Below are positions 1-5,644 of a stretch of 11,579 nt of DNA, piece by piece. The translations under genes were made by a program, and so were the position numbers. Numbering within the stretch: the stretch's first letter is position 1; each line of letters starts with the position of its first letter. A model generated the notes under the pieces. That model did no database searches. It was not told the DNA's origin and worked only from the letters and a program-made list of their open reading frames with translations. The stretch comes from CAYHZL01 sp964361075 (lineage in GTDB: Bacteria > Bacteroidota > Ignavibacteria > UBA10030 > UBA8401): the NCBI GenBank assembly GCA_964361075.1, contig CAYHZL010000116.1, positions 1-11,579 of the forward strand. The letters run 5' to 3'.

Positions 1-5
1 GAAAA

Positions 6-704
6 TTATTTTTTTTCTTCTTCATCGGAAATCATAAATCCTTCACCGTACACTGTTTTTATTAGCTTTGGTGAGTAGTCCTTGTCTATTGATTTTCGTA
101 AATAGTTGATATACACGTCAACAACATTGGTCCCGGGATCAAAAGCAAGTTTCCACACTTCCTCTGTAAGCGTGCGACGTGAAACCACATTGTTTTTATT
201 GCGCAAAAGATATTCCAGTAATGCGTATTCTTTTTGTGTGAGTTCAATTTCTGTTTCGCCACGACGAACGGTGCGATGCACTATATCGACTGTTAAATCT
301 GCTATAGAAAGAATATTGCTTCTTTTAGTACGGCGAAGCAAAGCATCAACACGTGCAAGCAGTTCTTTTACATCAAATGGTTTTATTAAATAATCATCAG
401 CGCCCATTTGAAGTCCTTGCACTCTGTCTTTTATTTCGGCCTTTGCGGAGAGAATGAGAACCGGAGTTGCACGTGCGTTTAAACGTAGTTCCTTTAATAC
501 TTCCAACCCACTTTTTTTGGGTAAATAGATGTCTAGAATAATAAGATCATACTTTTTTTCCATCGCTTTCTTTGAGGCACGTTCACCGTCGTATGCGATA
601 TCTACTGAGTAATGAAGTTGTTGCATTTTTTTTTCGATCAACTTCGCGATATTCTTATCATCTTCGACAATAAGGATTGATGTACTTTGTTCCGAAGTAA
701 TCAT
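6..704 (-). CDS. OmpR/PhoB-family response regulator
   Basis: This is a cytoplasmic two-component response regulator that should bind DNA when phosphorylated by a partner histidine kinase. The 232 residues match the usual family length. The receiver domain (about 8-122) has the acidic pair D15/D16, phospho-acceptor D58 in the ILDIYLP stretch, switch residue S86 and invariant K108 in the KPF motif. The C-terminal winged-helix domain (about 130-228) has the recognition-helix segment GTNVVDVYINYLRKSID and the wing ending TVYGEGFMI. Overall it resembles the CusR/CopR/HprR style, but the sequence does not show what signal it senses. The ATG at 704 has no strong Shine-Dalgarno sequence. The stop lies 6 bases from the left edge, so a downstream kinase gene, if there is one, is outside the window. 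An inverted repeat about 45 bp upstream could be an operator. Confidence 0.95.
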   Translation of the reverse strand: MITSEQSTSILIVEDDKNIAKLIEKKMQQLHYSVDIAYDGERASKKAMEKKYDLIILDIYLPKKSGLEVLKELRLNARATPVLILSAKAEIKDRVQGLQMGADDYLIKPFDVKELLARVDALLRRTKRSNILSIADLTVDIVHRTVRRGETEIELTQKEYALLEYLLRNKNNVVSRRTLTEEVWKLAFDPGTNVVDVYINYLRKSIDKDYSPKLIKTVYGEGFMISDEEEKK

Positions 705-747
705 GATATTATTATGTGCTTTGATTAAAGGTGTTATAGTTCATTAC

Positions 748-772
748 TCTCACAAGTGGTACTAATGTGAGA
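748..772. promoter_or_regulatory. Inverted repeat upstream of response regulator
   Basis: Arms TCTCACA (748-754) and TGTGAGA (766-772) flank an 11-base spacer that itself contains AGT...ACT, giving a near-continuous dyad. It lies about 45 bp upstream of the response regulator ATG, where an autoregulatory or other operator would fit. It is followed on the plus strand by TTTTTTCT, so a weak terminator-like hairpin is the alternative, but no plus-strand gene ends here. Confidence 0.35.
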
Positions 773-858
773 TTTTTTCTTAACAATCGCAAATAACATA
801 GTAAAAATTTTTCACTAAAAATTTTTTCCGGATGACTTCCTTCCTGCCACATGCGTTA

Positions 859-884
859 CGTTACCAACGTGGACGTTGGTAACG
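859..884. repeat. 12-bp perfect palindrome downstream of BNR gene
   Basis: CGTTACCAACGT (859-870) and ACGTTGGTAACG (873-884) form a perfect 12-bp stem with a two-base GG centre, 24 bp past the stop of the secreted BNR-repeat gene. There is no T-tract after it in the direction of that gene, so it is not a standard intrinsic terminator. It has the form of a dispersed intergenic repeat, though it may still protect the mRNA 3' end. Confidence 0.7.
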
Positions 885-907
885 AGATGAACGAACAAGC
901 CACCACA

Positions 908-3127
908 TCATTTAAGTAAAATAAGTTTCTTCGTCTCGATGAATGAGCCGGATTGTAAACGATAGAAATACATTCCGCTTGACAAACCTGCCGCATTCCA
1001 TTGCCGAGAGTAATTACCAGCATGCAGCTCTTCGGAAAGCACAACCGACACTTCCCTTCCTAAAGCATCAAATACTTTCAGTGTTACATATGATCTTGAT
1101 GGAAGACTAAAGGAAATTGTTGTCGTCGGATTAAATGGGTTGGGATAATTTTGAGACAGCGAGTAAGAGGATATCTCTTGTTGTACTTTTTCTTTTACTC
1201 CTGTTACATACGCTGTATAATGCAAAAGAGTCATTCCGGTGCCCGCCACCCACACATGCAAAGTGTTGCCGTTTCGATATGATGCAAAAGTGTGCAAAGA
1301 ATTTCCGGTATAAGTTGGAATGTCATACACATAACTACCTCCCTGTCTGAATTGAGTCAGAGTTCCATCGTAGCCTGCCGCAATCGCAACAATGCCTCCG
1401 AAATAATTTCCTTCCCTATACGTCAGCATATCTTGCGTTTGGGATGAATAAGGTTTGTCAACAAATTCCCATGTTAATCCGCCGTTGGTTGTATATGCCA
1501 TCTTTTTAAACTGACCTCCCCATATTGTTATCCAGCCGCTTAACGAATCCACAAAATCAAACGACTCAAACGCTCCGTCTACCGGAAATAACGTCCAGGT
1601 TTTGGCAGTGTCTCTTGATAACCACACTCCATATTGATTTGCAAACCATACATGCTTCGGGTCCGTAAATTTTATTTTGTTAAATGATGAAACGAACAGG
1701 TTATTATTAATGCTGTACCTCTTCCAGGTATTTCCGCCATCGGTGGTTACATAGTTAAACGTCGTATCGTTTGTCATGACTTCAAAAATAATTCCTGTGC
1801 TTGAATCAAGAAATTGAATTCCTCTTATCAGGTGGATATTATTTCCTAATTTGAAAGCACGCCATGAAGTACCACCATTGCTCGATTGATATACTGAATC
1901 GCGTCCTGTAACCCACACATGTAACGAATCCAGCATATCCAATCCGGAAAAAGATTGCGAAGAGGATGTAAACAATACATTCCAACTGTGTCCACCGTCG
2001 AGAGTTTTATAGATGGAGTTGCCACCCACTCCCATACCGATGTTCTTAGAAACGAAATCTATTTTACTGAAACTTCCTTTAAGAGATTTGCTGACTCTCT
2101 TCCATGTGCTTCCTCCGTTCGTCGTAACCCAAAAATCGGGACCCGCAAGAAAGCCCTTCGTGGAATTCAGAAATCTTATTGTAAAGGAATAGTTAGAGTA
2201 TTGATCAACCTGAATAAACTGCCAGTGCTGTCCGCCGTCGGTTGAAGAAAGCACTCTGCCGCTGCCGTTAACAGCAAAAATATTTATTCCGTCCGGTGAA
2301 GAAAGAGATTTGATCGGATATTTCTGCGAAGAATCGGAATACTGAAGTCTCCAAGAAACACCGCCGTCTGTCGTTTTATAGATTCTGTCCAATTCAGTGC
2401 CTAACCATCCGACTGAATCGTTGAAGAACGAAAATGTTTGAGCTTTATATGGAAGTCCGCACCACAATGTATCCCATGTGCTTCCTGCGTCATCGCTTTT
2501 CAGGATAAAAGAAACAGAATCGGAAATGATACCGGCACGTTTTGCTGCATCACTGGAACCGAGCGCCAATATTCTTCCTCGGGGTAATCGCTGGAACTGT
2601 AGAATGCTGCCAAAAGAAACGCCTACATCACCACCAAAGAAATAAGGCATTTTGTATGTAACGGTCCAAAGCCCGAAGAAATTATCCAGCTTACCGATAC
2701 CGGCATTCGAATATGATTTTAAAAGAACCGAAGTTGACAACGGGAGAAATGCCAATGCATCACCCATATAAATGTTTCCTTGACCCCAATGCAGGCCTCC
2801 ATCAGTTGTGAAAACAAAACTAACGTCGTCTCCTATATGAGAATATGGGGAAATTGCAAAACCGTTCTGCCTGTCGAGGAATTTTATTTTCGAAAAAGTA
2901 TTCCTTTGATAATGTGCTTTGATCTTCCAGGTATTGCCTCCGTCCGCTGTCATTAAGATACTCCCTGCACTGTTGACAACAAACCCGATCGAATCGTTCA
3001 AAAAAAGGATGTCGTTAATCTGATCAGCCGGGATATCCGGATAACGCAATTCCCATTGCGCGCTCATTACATTCACAACAACTACCACAAGAACGCATGG
3101 AGCAAAAAATGATCGCAAATATTTCAT
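908..3127 (-). CDS. Secreted Ycf48/BNR-repeat beta-propeller protein, T9SS sorting domain
   Basis: This is a 739-residue exported protein of unknown substrate. A signal peptide spans residues 1 to about 23 (hydrophobic run VLVVVVVNVMSA). The body carries about eleven repeats of the type (S/T)-x-(D/N)-G-G-x-(T/S/H)-W, near residues 60, 108, 212, 253, 296, 336, 376, 416, 462, 505 and 547. Each follows a segment like F-x-D/N-x-x-x-G-(F/W), typical of the Ycf48/BNR (photosystem-assembly-like) beta-propeller. Residues 654-739 form the T9SS type A sorting domain (QNYPNPFNPTTTISF ... SSGMYFYRL ... KKLILLK), which predicts passage through the type IX translocon and surface attachment or release. The ATG at 3127 is preceded by GAGGAG with an 8-base spacer, which supports this start. 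No catalytic motif is visible. In this lineage such proteins are common and mostly uncharacterised; a binding or scaffold role is only a guess. Confidence 0.9.
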   Translation of the reverse strand: MKYLRSFFAPCVLVVVVVNVMSAQWELRYPDIPADQINDILFLNDSIGFVVNSAGSILMTADGGNTWKIKAHYQRNTFSKIKFLDRQNGFAISPYSHIGDDVSFVFTTDGGLHWGQGNIYMGDALAFLPLSTSVLLKSYSNAGIGKLDNFFGLWTVTYKMPYFFGGDVGVSFGSILQFQRLPRGRILALGSSDAAKRAGIISDSVSFILKSDDAGSTWDTLWCGLPYKAQTFSFFNDSVGWLGTELDRIYKTTDGGVSWRLQYSDSSQKYPIKSLSSPDGINIFAVNGSGRVLSSTDGGQHWQFIQVDQYSNYSFTIRFLNSTKGFLAGPDFWVTTNGGSTWKRVSKSLKGSFSKIDFVSKNIGMGVGGNSIYKTLDGGHSWNVLFTSSSQSFSGLDMLDSLHVWVTGRDSVYQSSNGGTSWRAFKLGNNIHLIRGIQFLDSSTGIIFEVMTNDTTFNYVTTDGGNTWKRYSINNNLFVSSFNKIKFTDPKHVWFANQYGVWLSRDTAKTWTLFPVDGAFESFDFVDSLSGWITIWGGQFKKMAYTTNGGLTWEFVDKPYSSQTQDMLTYREGNYFGGIVAIAAGYDGTLTQFRQGGSYVYDIPTYTGNSLHTFASYRNGNTLHVWVAGTGMTLLHYTAYVTGVKEKVQQEISSYSLSQNYPNPFNPTTTISFSLPSRSYVTLKVFDALGREVSVVLSEELHAGNYSRQWNAAGLSSGMYFYRLQSGSFIETKKLILLK

Positions 3128-3135
3128 TCCATCAT

Positions 3136-3141
3136 CTCCTC
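3136..3141 (-). promoter_or_regulatory. Shine-Dalgarno of BNR-repeat gene
   Basis: GAGGAG on the minus strand lies 8 bases before the ATG at 3125-3127 and fixes the start of the secreted BNR-repeat protein. Confidence 0.7.
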
Positions 3142-3533
3142 AATGTGTAATATTTCGTAATGACTCCATAAGTAATTGCAACTAACTATTTGCCAACCGC
3201 ATCATTGAGTATACCCACCCAAATGAGAATGCTATACGCACTGCGTTTATTTCTTTTTATTTTTTTCTTTGGTTGTTATGGGAGAATCAAGAAGAGAAAA
3301 AAAATGGTCTCCCGCTTGGCATGAGGTTAAAGTTATTTTGTTTCAGAGTCAAGCAGTTTTTTAAAGAGCAAGGATGAAGGATGTGAGCGCATTTGGCGCC
3401 ATGCCATAAAGCGGCAAAAGATGAACGAGCAATGATGAGTAATGAATGGCGATTAGAAATATCTGAACTGATAGAGCAAAAACCCCTCCCTCACCCCAAT
3501 GCTGTCAACTTAAGGAAAAAATTTCTAAAAAAT
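3142..3533. other. Non-coding gap without recognised gene
   Basis: I see no credible reading frame or gene remnant here. The stretch holds a T-rich run near 3248-3272 and a purine-rich, low-complexity segment near 3365-3465 that repeats short words such as AAGGATGAAGGATG and GAGTAATGAATG. The promoter of the minus-strand BNR gene should lie within the first 100-200 bases, but I cannot place it with confidence. Confidence 0.5.
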
Positions 3534-3642
3534 AAAGTAGGACAGGCATTCCTGCCTGTCATTTTTAAATAATTAAAGTAGGACAGGCATTCCTGCCTGT
3601 CATTTTTAAATAATTATTGACAGACAAGAATGTCTGTCCTAC
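3534..3642. repeat. Tandem 41-bp palindromic repeats plus inverted third copy
   Basis: Two identical 41-bp units lie head to tail (3534-3574 and 3575-3615). Each contains the hairpin GACAGGCA-TTCC-TGCCTGTC (3541-3560 and 3582-3601) followed by ATTTTTAAATAATT. A third, diverged unit lies in inverted orientation: GACAGACA-AGAA-TGTCTGTC at 3619-3638 followed by CTAC, the complement of the GTAG that opens the other units. It sits about 100 bp downstream of the TrpB2-like gene stop. It looks like a dispersed intergenic hairpin element that has duplicated in place. Confidence 0.85.
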
Positions 3643-3670
3643 CGAATCGTTCTTAAACTGACTGCATTGT

Positions 3671-3712
3671 CCCTCACCCTCCCCTATAAGGGGAGGAAAT
3701 TAAAGGGTGGGG
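3671..3712. repeat. Nested GC-rich palindrome near trpB2-like 3' end
   Basis: An inner stem CCTCCCCT (3678-3685) / AGGGGAGG (3689-3696) is nested in an outer, slightly imperfect stem made by CCTCACCCT (3672-3680) and AGGGTGGGG (3704-3712); both stems use 3678-3680, so they are alternative folds. It lies 27 bp past the stop of the TrpB2-like gene. No T-tract follows on the minus strand, so a dispersed repeat is a better label than terminator. A partial similar C-rich stretch occurs at 3482-3497. Confidence 0.55.
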
Positions 3713-3738
3713 TTGTGTTGGTTTTTCTTTTTCAGAAA

Positions 3739-5103
3739 TTAAATTGTCGGTGTGTGCAAATTACCCAAACTCGTTTTAATTTCTTCGTCAGTCATGGAAA
3801 GTTCTGTCAACTGTCCGTTCAAGTACGCGTCGTACGCACTCATATCAAAATTGCCGTGACCGCATAAGTTGAACAGAATCGTTTTCGAAACGCCTTCTTC
3901 TTTTGCTTTCAATGCTTCTTTAATTGCAGTCGCAATGCCGTGGTTTGCTTCCGGCGCGGGAATAATTCCTTCGGTCTGAGAGAATTGAATACCGGCGGCA
4001 AAACATTCCAACTGATTTATTGATTGCGCTTCAATCAGTTTATCTTTCAATAACTGACTGACAATAACACCAGCACCGTGATAGCGCAACCCGCCCGCAT
4101 GAATTGCTGCAGGAACAAAATTATGTCCGAGTGTGTACATCGGAAGCAGCGGTGTTAATCCAACGGTGTCGCCGAAGTCGTACCGGAATTCTCCCTTCGT
4201 CAATTTCGGACATGCGGTTGGCTCGCTGGCGATGCAACGGATTTTTTTTCCTTCCGTTAAATTCAATCGCAAAAATGGAAATGAAATTCCCGCAAAGTTT
4301 GAACCACCGCCGAACGGCGCGATAACAATATCCGGCATCGTGCCTGCAAGTTCCATTTGCTTCACTGCTTCCAAACCAATTACTGTTTGATGAAGCAGCA
4401 CATGGTTCAACACACTACCAAGTGCATACTTCGTATCCGGATCCATTGCTGCACGTTCCACTGCTTCCGAAATTGCAATACCCAAACTTCCCGGCGAATT
4501 CGGATCCTGCGCAAGAATTTTTCTTCCCGATTCTGTTCTTGTGCTCGGCGAAGAAAATACATTCGCGCCCCACACATTCATCATCAATTTTCTGTACGGT
4601 TTGGAATCGTAACTGACTTTTACCATATACACTTCAAGATCGATACCGAATAACTTGCACGCTAAACTTAATGCGCTTCCCCATTGTCCGGCACCGGTTT
4701 CTGTGGTGATGCGTTTGACACCTTCTTGTTTGTTGTAGTATGCTTGCGGAAACGCCGTGTTCGGTTTGTGCGAACCAGCCGGAGATGTTCCTTCATATTT
4801 ATAAAATATTTTTGCCGGCGTGTCGAGCAATTTTTCCAAGTTGCGTGCACGGAAGAGTGGCGTCGGTCGCCAGATTTTATACAAGTCGCGCACTTCTTCT
4901 GGAATGGGAATCCATCGCTCCGGTGATACTTCTTGTTTAATTAATTCCATAGGAAAGAGCGGCGCGAGTGCTTCAGGACCAATCGGCTGCAATGTTCCGG
5001 GATGAAGCGGCGGCAGCGGTTTGTTCGGCATGTCGGCAGTAATATTGTACCACTGCTCAGGTATTTCTTTTTCGGAAAGCAAAAACTTTTTCGTTTCGTT
5101 CAT
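3739..5103 (-). CDS. TrpB2-type tryptophan synthase beta-like PLP enzyme
   Basis: This is a cytosolic pyridoxal-phosphate enzyme of fold type II, 454 residues, the length typical of the TrpB2 branch rather than the ~400 of TrpB1. The PLP lysine is K113 in GSHKPNTA (TrpB2 style; TrpB1 usually has HKINN). The catalytic glutamate is E135 in TETGAGQWG. The phosphate-binding loop is GGGSN (265-269), and SEP at 293-295 and TEGIIPAPEANH (377-388) are family blocks. At the site facing the pyridine nitrogen the sequence reads NLCGHGNFD (412-420), with Cys414 where TrpB1 has Ser. TrpB2 enzymes are known to make tryptophan from indole and serine, or O-phosphoserine in some archaeal members, without tight TrpA binding. 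No other trp gene is nearby, so its pathway role here is inferred. The ATG at 5103 lacks a clear Shine-Dalgarno sequence. A possible -10 (TATATT) lies at 5150-5155. Confidence 0.93.
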   Translation of the reverse strand: MNETKKFLLSEKEIPEQWYNITADMPNKPLPPLHPGTLQPIGPEALAPLFPMELIKQEVSPERWIPIPEEVRDLYKIWRPTPLFRARNLEKLLDTPAKIFYKYEGTSPAGSHKPNTAFPQAYYNKQEGVKRITTETGAGQWGSALSLACKLFGIDLEVYMVKVSYDSKPYRKLMMNVWGANVFSSPSTRTESGRKILAQDPNSPGSLGIAISEAVERAAMDPDTKYALGSVLNHVLLHQTVIGLEAVKQMELAGTMPDIVIAPFGGGSNFAGISFPFLRLNLTEGKKIRCIASEPTACPKLTKGEFRYDFGDTVGLTPLLPMYTLGHNFVPAAIHAGGLRYHGAGVIVSQLLKDKLIEAQSINQLECFAAGIQFSQTEGIIPAPEANHGIATAIKEALKAKEEGVSKTILFNLCGHGNFDMSAYDAYLNGQLTELSMTDEEIKTSLGNLHTPTI

Positions 5104-5284
5104 GTCTGTATTTTCTTAAGTGAATAAATTCAATGAATTCGTTGTATTCAATATATCCAATTTTGTTTTTTTTCAAAACACTTTTTAAAAATAGATTGTC
5201 GTCTCTTAAAAAATAATTTTCAAAAGAAATATCGTAACTACTCAGCGCAATACAGGTTTCAAATGATTTCCTATAAAAACATTG

Positions 5285-5452
5285 AACATTAACCACAGAT
5301 GACACGGGAACATTCGCCGCGGCGAATCACGGATTAAATTATTTAACTCCTCTGTGTGAATCCGTGTTTTTTCTGTGTCATCTGTGGTTAATGTTTTACT
5401 AAATCAAAATAATTTCTGTCAAAAAAAATCTGTGATTCGCCGCGGCGAATGT
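5285..5452. repeat. Interleaved inverted repeats (A-B-A'-B')
   Basis: Arm A (5285-5305) has a perfect 21-bp inverted partner A' at 5375-5395; its core is AACCACAGATGACAC. Arm B (5310-5330) has a perfect 21-bp inverted partner B' at 5432-5452. Each B arm contains the 16-bp self-palindrome ATTCGCCGCGGCGAAT (5312-5327 and 5435-5450). A shorter pair CACGGATT (5328-5335) / AATCCGTG (5359-5366) lies inside A-A'. The order A-B-A'-B' suggests two overlapping, partly diverged copies of one dispersed intergenic element placed in opposite orientation. It lies between the divergent TrpB2-like and amylase genes. Confidence 0.85.
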
Positions 5453-5488
5453 GGTTTAAATTTTTTTGGGTGTGTAGTTACAAAATTA

Positions 5489-5517
5489 TTGACTTTAGAA
5501 AAAATATTCTTTACTTT
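5489..5517 (+). promoter_or_regulatory. Candidate promoter of amylase gene
   Basis: TTGACT (5489-5494) and TACTTT (5512-5517) are separated by 17 bases, matching sigma-70 spacing with a good -35 and a weak -10. Transcription would begin near 5524, inside the palindrome at 5522-5531, leaving a leader of about 120 bases before the amylase ATG. It is the best promoter-like pair I find in this gap, but the -10 match is poor. Confidence 0.35.
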
Positions 5518-5521
5518 TTTG

Positions 5522-5531
5522 GAAGCGCTTC
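5522..5531. promoter_or_regulatory. Candidate LacI-family operator O1
   Basis: GAAGCGCTTC is a perfect 10-bp palindrome with the central CG typical of LacI/CcpA-family operators (context TGGAAGCGCTTCTA). It falls at the predicted transcription start of the amylase gene. Its centre is 73 bp from that of the second palindrome, close to seven helical turns. Confidence 0.45.
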
Positions 5532-5593
5532 TATGCGCTCACCCAAAAAATGTATCGTGTATTACTTGAATAATAGTTGCCTTGATAAAGTTT

Positions 5594-5605
5594 GAAAGCG
5601 CTTTC
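5594..5605. promoter_or_regulatory. Candidate LacI-family operator O2
   Basis: GAAAGCGCTTTC is a perfect 12-bp palindrome in the context TTTGAAAGCGCTTTCC, very close to the CcpA cre/LacI-family consensus (TGNAANCGNTNNCA), about 40 bp before the amylase ATG. LacI-family control of glycoside hydrolase genes is well established, so sugar-responsive repression or catabolite control is a reasonable inference. No regulator gene is in the window. Confidence 0.55.
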
Positions 5606-5644
5606 CTTAAATAACTAAATTCATAACTATTTACAGAGGTTTAT

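Noticed and set aside
748..780. Plus-strand intrinsic terminator
   Set aside because: The stem is only 7 bp of A/T-containing pairs with an 11-base loop and no plus-strand gene ends before it.
859..884. Intrinsic terminator of the BNR-repeat gene
   Set aside because: The stem is strong but no T-tract follows it in the direction of transcription.
3534..3642. Possible CRISPR array
   Set aside because: The repeat units abut directly with no unique spacers, there are only two plus one inverted copy, and no cas gene is present.
3671..3712. Intrinsic terminator of the TrpB2-like gene
   Set aside because: GC-rich hairpin without a following T-run on the minus strand; it better fits a dispersed repeat.
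5057..5305. 82-codon minus-strand frame upstream of the TrpB2-like gene
   Set aside because: It overlaps the TrpB2-like start by 47 bp, its own ATG lies inside the arm A inverted repeat, it has no ribosome site and I recognise no family. More likely AT-rich leader sequence.
5375..5569. 64-codon plus-strand frame in the divergent gap
   Set aside because: It begins within repeat arm A', runs through repeat B' and the candidate promoter, and has no recognisable protein features.
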